From JAWLFY01 sp964462125 (GTDB taxonomy: Bacteria; Planctomycetota; Planctomycetia; Pirellulales; Pirellulaceae), in contig CAYWXT010000004.1 of the NCBI GenBank assembly GCA_964462125.1, forward strand, positions 1 through 63,503: a DNA stretch of 63,503 bases, given 5' to 3'. Numbering within the stretch: the stretch's first letter is position 1; the number at the start of each line of letters is the position of its first letter. The position numbers were made by a program, and so were the translations under genes. The notes beneath the pieces are model-generated. The model had not been told where the DNA came from and ran no database searches. It saw only the letters and a program-made list of their open reading frames with translations. Below, piece after piece: positions 26,239-33,555 of the stretch.

Positions 26239-28250
26239 CGGGCTCCCTCCTCGTTGGCCGCTCTCCCCACTTCCCCGGGCGAAATTGGTGACGGCGCCGC
26301 GATCGGCGGCAGGTCCCCGTTGTCTGACTCCTTCGCCGGCGCTTCGTCCTCGAGTTCCGCCTGCTGCTCGTCCAACAAGGCGATGTGCTCCTCCGGGGCG
26401 TCCAACAGTGGTTGGCGGCAGCCTTCACAGCAGATCAGCGTTCGCCGTCGGTCGACCTCAACCACTTTCGGTTGGCCCATCGAACCGAGTGGCATTTGCG
26501 TCACGGGGCAGATTCGTTGTTGCTGGGCGAGGGCCTGGTCCGACTCGTCGAGCTCCTTCAGTTGTGCCAGCTGCTCGGGGGTAAATTCGTGTTGGTGCGG
26601 CAAGTGATCCCCGTCGATGCGGCTGGGGTCGATCAGCGAGGGGTTGCCGGCCAACTGCATCTGGGAATCGATCAGAAAGTTTCCAGCGACGGCCACCCGC
26701 TCGCCCGCTTGAAGCCCTTTCATCACGACGACGGAGTCACCGATGTTCGGGCCCAAAGTGACGCGACGCGGTTCAAACCGGCCCGGCTCCGTCTCGACAT
26801 AGACCAAACTCGTTTTGCCAGCGTGCAAGACACTCCGTCGCGGAACACGGAGCGCCTCACCGCGATCAACCGGGTGCGGTTGAAACCCAAGATCGTCGGC
26901 TGCGACCATTTCGATCCCACAGACTTCACAATGTCCAGGTTCGTGGGAAACGAAGTGGGGATGCCGCGGGCTGATCCATTTCCCAGCCAGTTCTGGATCG
27001 AAGACCTGCTCCGCCGACGCACCAGAACGGTCGATCGGGATTTCGATGTGTGCGGTGGCGAAATCGCCGACGCGAAGTCGCTCCTCCGGATTGGGAATCA
27101 CCACGCGCACGCCAACGGTTCGCGTCTGCGGATCGACCGACCGATCGACGAAGGCGACCCGGCCCAGGAACGTTTCCCCGGCCAGTGACTGGACCTCCGC
27201 CTCGACTTGTTGGCCGTAGCGGATGTGGGCGGCATCTTCGGGAAACAGTTCGAGCATCAGCCAGACGCTGGTCAGATCGGCCAGCCGGTAGATGGGTTGG
27301 CCGGTGGTGACGTAGTCGCCCTCGGTCGCCAGTTTCTCAATCACGGTCCCGGTGATCTCCGCGTGCAGATCGAGCCGTTTGCGTGCCTCCCCCGTCGCCT
27401 CGAGTTGATCGATCTGGCTGGGGCGCATCCCGAGTTCGACCAACCGCTCCCGAGCACTCTCCCGGAGCCTGCCGTTCAATTCCGAAGTGACCCTCCCGCG
27501 ACGGGAGACGTCATTCTTGCGGGCCGACAGGTATTCGATCTGGGCCGAGTAAAGTTCGGGGGAATAGACCACAGCCAGACGGTCGCCCTCGTTCACCTCG
27601 ACACCGGTATAGTCGGCGAACAGGCGTTCGATCCGGCCGTCGACATAGGCTGCAAGGGTTTTCAATCCGCCTTGGTTGTAGGTCAGTTTGCCGACCGCCC
27701 GCAGTTGCCGGACCAGGGCGGCCGACTCGACCTCCGCCGTTTCGATCCCCGCGATCCGCCGGGCCACCGAGTCGACCACAATCCCGTCACTGTCTCCCCC
27801 GCCACCTTGGTTGGTCGACGGAACCAGTTCCATGCCGCACACCGGGCAACGTCCCGGTTCGTTCTGGGGTGGCGTACACATCATCGGACAGATGTACTGC
27901 GTCTCTCCGGCGTCCTGCCCCGCGCCCTCTGTCCCTCCGCCGTCGGCCGACATCCATCCGAGTCGTTGGACCAGCCCCAAGCCGATCACGAACAGGACGA
28001 TGAAGGTGCAAAACAGCAACGGCTGGACAACCAGACGTACCCACCAATGCCAGCTCGTCCCCGGGGAGAGCGGTGTCCCTGAGCAGTGCGCCCCTTCCGC
28101 GGCAGGCGCCGGATTCGGGGACTCTCGATTCGGGGACTCTCGATTCGGGGACTCTCGATTCGGGGACTCTGGCTCAGCCGACGTGGGTTCGGAAGCCATC
28201 GGATCAGCGGCGGGGAGTTCGTTCGGACTCAATGGGGTCTCTGAATTCAT
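26235..28250 (-). CDS. cusB: CusB-type periplasmic adaptor with extra metal-binding modules
   Basis: 671 residues. The N-terminus has four ESPNR repeats, then a membrane anchor (WHWWVRLVVQPLLFCTFIVL). A heavy-metal-binding domain follows (YICPMMC ... GRCPVCGMELVPS), then the membrane-fusion core: barrel-sandwich hybrid, long helical hairpin and beta-barrel, including RVAFVDRSVDPQTRTVGVRV. A second, degenerate metal module reads HPHFVSHEPGHCEVCGIEM. At the C-terminus is a third motif, ICPV ... CCEGC, as in the small protein at 22193. It connects CusA to an outer-membrane channel and presumably passes metal on. No CusC gene is in the window. Start is ATG 28250. Confidence 0.9.
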   Translation of the reverse strand: MNSETPLSPNELPAADPMASEPTSAEPESPNRESPNRESPNRESPNPAPAAEGAHCSGTPLSPGTSWHWWVRLVVQPLLFCTFIVLFVIGLGLVQRLGWMSADGGGTEGAGQDAGETQYICPMMCTPPQNEPGRCPVCGMELVPSTNQGGGGDSDGIVVDSVARRIAGIETAEVESAALVRQLRAVGKLTYNQGGLKTLAAYVDGRIERLFADYTGVEVNEGDRLAVVYSPELYSAQIEYLSARKNDVSRRGRVTSELNGRLRESARERLVELGMRPSQIDQLEATGEARKRLDLHAEITGTVIEKLATEGDYVTTGQPIYRLADLTSVWLMLELFPEDAAHIRYGQQVEAEVQSLAGETFLGRVAFVDRSVDPQTRTVGVRVVIPNPEERLRVGDFATAHIEIPIDRSGASAEQVFDPELAGKWISPRHPHFVSHEPGHCEVCGIEMVAADDLGFQPHPVDRGEALRVPRRSVLHAGKTSLVYVETEPGRFEPRRVTLGPNIGDSVVVMKGLQAGERVAVAGNFLIDSQMQLAGNPSLIDPSRIDGDHLPHQHEFTPEQLAQLKELDESDQALAQQQRICPVTQMPLGSMGQPKVVEVDRRRTLICCEGCRQPLLDAPEEHIALLDEQQAELEDEAPAKESDNGDLPPIAAPSPISPGEVGRAANEEGAR
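28112..28171 (-). repeat. Four 15-bp tandem units at the start of cusB
   Basis: gattcggggactctc is repeated four times (the last base of the fourth differs). On the coding strand it reads as ESPNR repeats in the cytoplasmic N-terminus before the membrane anchor. Unit length and copy number match the non-coding repeat at 10744-10803. Confidence 0.95.
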
Positions 28251-28422
28251 GATTCACGCGCAGTGAGAAATGTCGGTTCGGAAGGCTTTTGCTCGACCGA
28301 CCACCCAGCGTCCTTCAACCTCTCCGGGGGGCAGGAGCGGTATGAACGGAGGTCGAGACAGACGTTGATCACGACGGACGCGGATGGAGCGAACGCTATC
28401 GAGCAAAGCAGCTAGAGGGGCG

Positions 28423-28441
28423 GCGCGCCGTGGAGGCGCGC
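28423..28441. other. GC-rich hairpin between the Cys-rich gene and cusB
   Basis: GCGCGCC (28423-28429) and GGCGCGC (28435-28441) pair perfectly around a 5-nt loop, 8 bp after the Cys-rich gene's stop codon. No T-run follows on the minus strand, so it may be an mRNA-stability or attenuation element rather than a full terminator. Confidence 0.55.
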
Positions 28442-28448
28442 GGCGGGA

Positions 28449-29000
28449 TCAAATCAACCAGCGACAGAGAATCGCCTGAGAAGAGACGGCCGCCGGTGGC
28501 GTTATCCGGCGGGCCGACGAACGAGCTGCCGTGGGCTCGGCAGGACGCCACCCAACCCAGCAGGTGGTCCGGTCGACGTCCGAAGCGACCCTTCGTTCGA
28601 CCGTGGCGGCGTTGGGCAAGGGCGTCGGAGGACTGTCGGTCAATTCACCGCACGGACAGTTCGTTTGGCCGCAATGACACGACTGCGTTTCGGCTGAACG
28701 GCACTGAGTCCCGCTCGACCCGTGCACGTCGGACATCCCTGGCGACGGCGTCAATCGACCGGAGGCATGGCCCCCCCCCTGGTCACAACAACTGGAACGC
28801 TGCCCGGCGCGGGAAACATCATTGCCTTGTTCGATACTGTCGCCGCAGCTGGTGGGACTGTTGCCGCAGCATCCGGACGAAGTGGTTACGTCTTCCGCCC
28901 GCTGGCAACCGCAGGCGGAGCGCGACGTCATCATCGGCTGTAATATCAGCACGGCGCAGGCTAAAATCGCCGTCAGCGGTTGAGCAGAGCGGATGACCAC
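28449..29000 (-). CDS. Cys-rich exported protein at the head of the metal-efflux operon
   Basis: About 183 residues from GTG 29000. A hydrophobic segment at 9-23 (LTAILACAVLILQPM) acts as signal peptide. Cysteines are frequent thereafter, often paired: ACGC, GCCG, SCG, SSCC, and the densest cluster SCHCGQTNCPCGE near 107-118. The rest is Ser/Thr/Pro-rich and probably disordered. This composition suggests metal binding in the periplasm, metallothionein-like, and fits its place before cusBA (198 bp upstream of cusB). There is no ATG at a sensible position, so GTG is used. The frame remains open upstream to 29285 without protein character. I recall similar Cys-rich proteins next to planctomycete efflux genes. 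Confidence 0.6.
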   Translation of the reverse strand: MVIRSAQPLTAILACAVLILQPMMTSRSACGCQRAEDVTTSSGCCGNSPTSCGDSIEQGNDVSRAGQRSSCCDQGGGHASGRLTPSPGMSDVHGSSGTQCRSAETQSCHCGQTNCPCGELTDSPPTPLPNAATVERRVASDVDRTTCWVGWRPAEPTAARSSARRITPPAAVSSQAILCRWLI

Positions 29001-29042
29001 CGCGACACTCCATGGATTGGACGAAAACTTCCTTATTCCATG

Positions 29043-29072
29043 ATCATAACCAGAAGGGTTCCGCCGAGTCAG
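29043..29072 (-). promoter_or_regulatory. Possible promoter of the metal-efflux operon
   Basis: On the minus strand, CTGACT (29072-29067), an 18-bp spacer and TATGAT (29048-29043) lie about 40 bp before the Cys-rich gene's GTG. The -10 matches five of six consensus bases. No regulator-binding palindrome is convincing. Confidence 0.35.
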
Positions 29073-29194
29073 CGCCAATATTTTCACAGGACTGAAGGAC
29101 CGTCGTACGTCCGTCCCGCCGGGCCGGACCGCCAACCACCCAACCCCTCCCATGAAGGCAGGGAGTTTGAAGGAAGGGAAGTCGCGACCGCTCC

Positions 29195-30880
29195 ATGAAA
29201 TTCTACTTTGCCATTCTCGCGTCCTACTTGGCCAGCAAGGAACAGCGTCGCAACCTGACCGTGCTGGGCTGGTTGCTGCTCGCATTTGCCATCCTTCTGG
29301 TCATCTTCAGTGTGATCTTTCATTTCCTCATGGAACGGGAGGGTCAATCACATTCCTGGCCGACGGCGATCTACTGGACCATCGTCACCATGTCGACGCT
29401 GGGGTTCGGTGACATCACGTTTGAGTCCGACTCCGGACGGATGTTTTCGCTGCTGGTTCTGCTAACCGGCACGCTGTTTATGCTGGTGCTACTGCCGTTC
29501 ACCGTGATCCAGTTTTTCTTCATCCCCCTGATGGAGGCGCACAAGGCAGCGAGAGCACCGACGTCGCTGGCGGAGACGACCAGCGGGCATGTGATCTTGA
29601 CGAATCTGGCCGCCGTTGAAGAAGCCCTGATCCGAAAGCTGGACCAATCGCATATCGAGTACGTCATTCTGGTCGAGGAACTGAACGAGGCATTGGACCT
29701 GCATGATCGCGGCTACCGGGTGATGGTCGGTCCGCTGGATGACCAGGAGACTTACCGATGGGCGCGTGCAGAACAGGCGGCACTAGTCGCCACCACGCTC
29801 AGCGACACTCGGAACACAAATGTCGCCTTCACTGTACGGGAGATGAGCGAGTCGGTGACGGTGGTCGCGACGGCACACAGCGTGGCGTCGGTCGATATTC
29901 TGGAAATGGCCGGCTCGACCCGTGTCATGCAGATGGGCGAAAGCCTGGGCAGGGCACTGGCCCGCCGGGTGCTCGGACGGGACGCTAAGAGCCACGAGAT
30001 CGGACGCTTCGATGAACTGTTGATCGCGGAAGCTTCCGTGGCGGGAACCCCACTGATCGGCCGCAGTCTCCGCGACATCAATCTCCGCTCCCATGCCAAC
30101 GTCAACGTCGTCGGTGTCTGGGAACGAGGTCGCTTTCGGATCGCAGGTCCGGAGACGATGATCCATGAAAACAGCGTTTTGGTGCTGGCCGGGACTCCGG
30201 CGCAGCTAGAACAGTTCGACACGCTTTTCTGCATCTACAAAATATCCTCGGCCCCCGTCTTGATCATCGGGGCAGGCCGGGTTGGGCGTGGCGTGGCCGG
30301 TGCGCTGACCGAACAGGGTATCGACTACCAGATCGTGGAACGCCAAGCGTCGCGAAACCGTGACCCTGCCCGCTACGTGATCGGCGACGCGGCCGACCTG
30401 GATGTCTTGAAGACGGCTGGCATCGATCACTGTTCCTCCGTGGTGGTCACCACCCATGACGACGATGTGAATGTCTTCTTGACCCTTTACTGCCGCAAGT
30501 TGCGGCCGGACGTGCAGATTATCGGCCGCTCCAACTTGGACCGGAACGTCTCGACGTTACACCGCGCCGGAGCCGATTTCGTTTTGTCCTACGCCGCCAT
30601 CGGGGCAACCGGGCTGTTCAATCTGCTCAAGCGATCCGACGTGTTGCTGATCGCCGAGGGGCTTCACGCTTTCCGTTTGCCGACACCGAGGTCGCTGCAC
30701 GGAAAGCCGCTGGCTCAAAGCTCCATCCGTCACGACACCGGCTGCAACGTGATCGCCATCTTTTATAACGGCATGATGGACAGCAACCCGGCGCCGGATC
30801 GAGTCCTGGTCCCCGGCTCGGAGCTGATCGTGATCGGCGACGCGGAATCGGAAAAACGGTTCCACGACACGTTCGTCTAA
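29195..30880 (+). CDS. Two-TM potassium channel with two RCK (TrkA-N/TrkA-C) units
   Basis: 561 residues. TM1 (about 24-45), pore helix with selectivity filter T68-L-G-F-G-D73, and TM2 (about 83-106) form an ion-channel module of the KefB/MthK type. A first RCK domain follows with a degenerate nucleotide motif (HVILTNLAAVEEAL), then a TrkA-C domain. A second RCK with a canonical GAGRVGRGVAG motif and a second TrkA-C (ending GSELIVIGDAESEKRF) close the chain. Ligand gating by NAD(H), ATP or Ca is known for the family. The gene diverges from the metal-efflux operon. Start is ATG 29195. Confidence 0.92.
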   Translation: MKFYFAILASYLASKEQRRNLTVLGWLLLAFAILLVIFSVIFHFLMEREGQSHSWPTAIYWTIVTMSTLGFGDITFESDSGRMFSLLVLLTGTLFMLVLLPFTVIQFFFIPLMEAHKAARAPTSLAETTSGHVILTNLAAVEEALIRKLDQSHIEYVILVEELNEALDLHDRGYRVMVGPLDDQETYRWARAEQAALVATTLSDTRNTNVAFTVREMSESVTVVATAHSVASVDILEMAGSTRVMQMGESLGRALARRVLGRDAKSHEIGRFDELLIAEASVAGTPLIGRSLRDINLRSHANVNVVGVWERGRFRIAGPETMIHENSVLVLAGTPAQLEQFDTLFCIYKISSAPVLIIGAGRVGRGVAGALTEQGIDYQIVERQASRNRDPARYVIGDAADLDVLKTAGIDHCSSVVVTTHDDDVNVFLTLYCRKLRPDVQIIGRSNLDRNVSTLHRAGADFVLSYAAIGATGLFNLLKRSDVLLIAEGLHAFRLPTPRSLHGKPLAQSSIRHDTGCNVIAIFYNGMMDSNPAPDRVLVPGSELIVIGDAESEKRFHDTFV

Positions 30881-30966
30881 GCCTGGTATAAGGTCTCGTC
30901 GTCGACATCGCAGGGGCTTCTGGACACGGGTGCTCCTCCGTCACGTCCTTTCGCCTGCGGTCATAC

Positions 30967-31434
30967 TCAGGCGCCCGCGGTCATGCGGCCGGAACCGGAT
31001 TGCGCCCCGGCGCCGGCGGTTGAGCGAAGCAGCTTGGTGTACTCGTCAACCCCCTCTTGCTCCTCCTTCAGAATATCTTCCAGGAACACGACCAGCGCCC
31101 GGTCGTTGAGTTCTTCGGCCATGCCGATCGCCCGCTGATACATTTCGACCGCCTTGGTTTCAAACGCGAGGCTGAATTCCAGGACATCTTTCAGGTCGCG
31201 TGACTGTTTGACGTCGTTCCTGGTCACCACCGGGACACCCCCCAAAGCGACGATCTTGTCGCCGACCAAGCGGGCGTGCCCAAATGATTCCTTGGCGTCG
31301 TCCAAGAATTTTTCCGCGTAGACCTCCCGCCAATAGCCTTCCACGATGAAACCGGCCTGCGAGTACTGGGCCACGCCCGTCCACTCGTGTTTCAAAATCT
31401 CGTTGAGATGATCAATGGTCGCTTGTTTATCCAC
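30967..31434 (-). CDS. Ferritin-like four-helix protein
   Basis: 155 residues from GTG 31434. The helices carry acidic/His metal-site elements: LNEILKHEWTGVAQY, then DAKESFGHARLVGDKI (E-x3-H), LAFETKAVEMYQ and ILKEEQEGVDEYTKLL. It resembles bacterioferritin/Dps-like ferritin-like domains. The last helix has EEQEG where related proteins often have a histidine, so the dinuclear iron site may be altered. A Shine-Dalgarno AAGGAG (31446-31441) sits 6 nt before the GTG and decides the start against upstream codons. Role: iron handling or oxidative stress, uncertain. Confidence 0.85.
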   Translation of the reverse strand: MDKQATIDHLNEILKHEWTGVAQYSQAGFIVEGYWREVYAEKFLDDAKESFGHARLVGDKIVALGGVPVVTRNDVKQSRDLKDVLEFSLAFETKAVEMYQRAIGMAEELNDRALVVFLEDILKEEQEGVDEYTKLLRSTAGAGAQSGSGRMTAGA

Positions 31435-31440
31435 GTTGCT

Positions 31441-31446
31441 CTCCTT
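31441..31446 (-). promoter_or_regulatory. Shine-Dalgarno of the ferritin-like gene
   Basis: AAGGAG on the minus strand, 6 nt before GTG 31434. It fixes a non-ATG start in a frame that is open for 31 more codons. Confidence 0.8.
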
Positions 31447-31651
31447 GTGCGTCGGTAGGGATTTACATCGGTCAGTGACGATCGGATGAGCGATCATCGG
31501 TCGATTGTACGGCAATGGCCGTGCCAAATGCTATGCGAATTCGCCTTTACCCCCTCGCTCATCATTGCGTACGGTTCTGCGGTTCTTCGTCCCAGTGAAT
31601 CCAGACGGCGGCGACAAGGAGGCTGCCTGCCCGCGAGCGAATCGAGCAAGG

Positions 31652-32317
31652 ATGAAACCACTCCTGTCTTGGTTGGTGGCCGCTGCCGTTGGGGTCGTGC
31701 GATGGTCTTGCCGGGTGCGGATCGACAACGACCCTCGGATCGCGTTGCGCGCCGCGGGCGTCCATTACGTCTATGCGATTCTGCATGCCCATCACCTCAC
31801 CGCCCTGCTGGTGGCCGAGCGGGGATTGGTGGTGATGGTGTCGCGATCCAAGGATGGCGACATCGCCCTGCCCACCCTGCAGGTTTGCGGCTGCATCGCC
31901 GTTCGCGGCTCCGGCGGCGGCAGGGGCAAGGGCAAGGGGGGAGGCCCGGCGATGACCCGCATGATCAAGTACGTCGACGCCGGCCACCCAGCGGTCCTCA
32001 CGGTCGATGGTCCGGTCGGCCCGCGGGGACACGTCCGCCCTGGCATTGCACTGCTGTCGGCGAAAACAGGGGCCGCCGTAATCCCGATGGCAGTTATCGC
32101 CTCGCGGCGGCGGTTCTTAACCAAGACCTGGGACCGGCTGCAAATTCCTCTGCCCTTCACCCGCATCGATCTGCATGCCGGTGCGACGATGTTTCCCAAT
32201 CCCGGAGAATCGCTGGAGGCGTTCTCGCGGCGAATCGAAAGGGAACTCCGCGAACTGGAACGCCGTCACGATCCCGGTGAGGCTGCTTCGGCGGATTCGG
32301 TCCGCTCGGCGGCCTGA
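31652..32317 (+). CDS. DUF374-type lysophospholipid acyltransferase-like protein
   Basis: 221 residues. The core matches the DUF374 acyltransferase family: MVSRSKDGDI, then VDGPVGPRGHVRPGIALLSAKTGA and a WDRLQIPLPFTRI stretch near the end. The family's H(x)4D-like motif is represented by ILHAHHLTALL, which lacks an obvious Asp. The loop after CIAVRGS has an unusual GGGRGKGKGGG run in place of the common SSSRGG. Members probably acylate lipid A or lipid precursors at the inner membrane. ATG 31652 is chosen because the upstream open frame has no family similarity and the N-terminal hydrophobic segment starts here. Confidence 0.82.
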   Translation: MKPLLSWLVAAAVGVVRWSCRVRIDNDPRIALRAAGVHYVYAILHAHHLTALLVAERGLVVMVSRSKDGDIALPTLQVCGCIAVRGSGGGRGKGKGGGPAMTRMIKYVDAGHPAVLTVDGPVGPRGHVRPGIALLSAKTGAAVIPMAVIASRRRFLTKTWDRLQIPLPFTRIDLHAGATMFPNPGESLEAFSRRIERELRELERRHDPGEAASADSVRSAA

Positions 32318-32318
32318 T

Positions 32319-32367
32319 GCTCCGCAGGAGCGTGTTTGGTATTCTCTGGCCTGCCGAAACACGTTCC
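32319..32367. other. Two overlapping, mutually exclusive hairpins
   Basis: GCTCC-gca-GGAGC (32319-32331) competes with a longer stem. That stem pairs GGAGCGTGTTTGG (32327-32339) with CCGAAACACGTTCC (32354-32367): 11 pairs with one G-T, then one mismatch. It lies in the 70-bp gap before the Gfo/Idh/MocA gene. There is no T-run. Confidence 0.6.
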
Positions 32368-32387
32368 TATGACCACGAGCAAGATTG

Positions 32388-33488
32388 ATGAGTGAAACGG
32401 TTTGTCGTTGGGGGTTTTTGAGTACCGCCGCGATCGCCAGGAAGAACTGGAAGGCGATTCGATTGAGCGGCAACGGCCGGGTGGTCGCCGTCGCCAGCCG
32501 CACGGTGGAGCGTGCTCAGCAATTCGTCGAGGAGTGCCAGGGGGAGGTTCCGATGGGGGCCGCCGTGGACGCGGTGGACTATGACGAGTTGCTCGCTCGC
32601 GACGACATCGATGCGGTCTACATTCCCTTGCCGACCGGACTGCGAAAGGAATGGGTGTTGAGGGCCGCCGCCGCCGGCAAGCATGTGCTGTGCGAAAAGC
32701 CCGTGGCGGTCAACACCGATGACGCGGTGGAAATGGTCGAAGCCTGCCGAGCGTCGGGTGTCCAGTTCATGGACGGCGTGATGTTCGACCACAGCGCCCG
32801 CCTGACCGGTGTCCGCGAGTCCTTGCAGGATTCGGAACGCTTCGGTCGGCTGCGTCGGATCCAGACGCACTTTTCTTTTGCCAGCGACGAATCGTTCGTC
32901 GCGTCGAACATCCGCGCCCAACGGCAGCTCGAACCGCACGGCTGCCTCGGCGACCTGGGCTGGTACTGCATCCGCTTCACTCTCTGGGCGATGGACGATC
33001 GGTTGCCGGAGGAGGTCTCGGCGCGGACGCTCACGGCGATCGAGGGTGGTGAATCGGATGGCGCCGTGCCGGCGGAGTTCTCCGCAGAACTTCGGTTTGC
33101 CGATGGCATTTCCGCCGCGTTCTACTGTTCCTTCCTGACGAGCAACCAGCAAACGGCAACGCTCTCCGGCGACCGCGGCTTTGTGACGTTGGACGACTTT
33201 GTCCTGCCGTTCTATGACGCGGAATTGCAATGGCGGGAGAACACGCACGCCTTGGAGGTCGACAACTGCCGCTGGAATTTCGGTCGGCACTACCGAATTC
33301 GCGGCGTCTGCGAGTACGCCTCGGGCGAGGCGAACGCGCAGGAGGTCCACATGGTGCGGCGGCTGAGCGAGATCGCATTGCAGGGCCAGCTCGATGACCG
33401 CTATCCCGACATCGCGGTGAAAACGCAACGAATTTTGGATGCCTGCCGCCGCAGCGAGATCGCCGGCGGCCAACCGGTCACGCCCTGA
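32388..33488 (+). CDS. Gfo/Idh/MocA family NAD(P)-dependent oxidoreductase
   Basis: 366 residues. The Rossmann part starts GFLSTAAIARKNWKAI, continues with VVAVASRTVERAQQF and reaches the family motif CEKPVAVN (Lys for catalysis). The C-terminal domain contains LEPHGCLGDLGWYCI, the usual substrate-binding region. Members oxidise or reduce sugars and inositols. The next gene is a sodium:solute symporter 67 bp downstream, which suggests uptake and oxidation of the same sugar or polyol. ATG 32388 is used; a TTG three bases earlier is also in frame. Confidence 0.92.
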   Translation: MSETVCRWGFLSTAAIARKNWKAIRLSGNGRVVAVASRTVERAQQFVEECQGEVPMGAAVDAVDYDELLARDDIDAVYIPLPTGLRKEWVLRAAAAGKHVLCEKPVAVNTDDAVEMVEACRASGVQFMDGVMFDHSARLTGVRESLQDSERFGRLRRIQTHFSFASDESFVASNIRAQRQLEPHGCLGDLGWYCIRFTLWAMDDRLPEEVSARTLTAIEGGESDGAVPAEFSAELRFADGISAAFYCSFLTSNQQTATLSGDRGFVTLDDFVLPFYDAELQWRENTHALEVDNCRWNFGRHYRIRGVCEYASGEANAQEVHMVRRLSEIALQGQLDDRYPDIAVKTQRILDACRRSEIAGGQPVTP

Positions 33489-33502
33489 CCAACCGTGTAC
33501 CA

Positions 33503-33519
33503 CCGGCCCTCCCGGCCGG
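33503..33519. other. Short GC hairpin before the symporter gene
   Basis: CCGGCC-ctccc-GGCCGG is a perfect 6-bp stem in the 67-bp gap between the oxidoreductase and symporter genes. No T-run follows. Confidence 0.5.
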
Positions 33520-33555
33520 CTCTCTCTCCGCTTCCCCTGATTCCGGATCGCGCCG

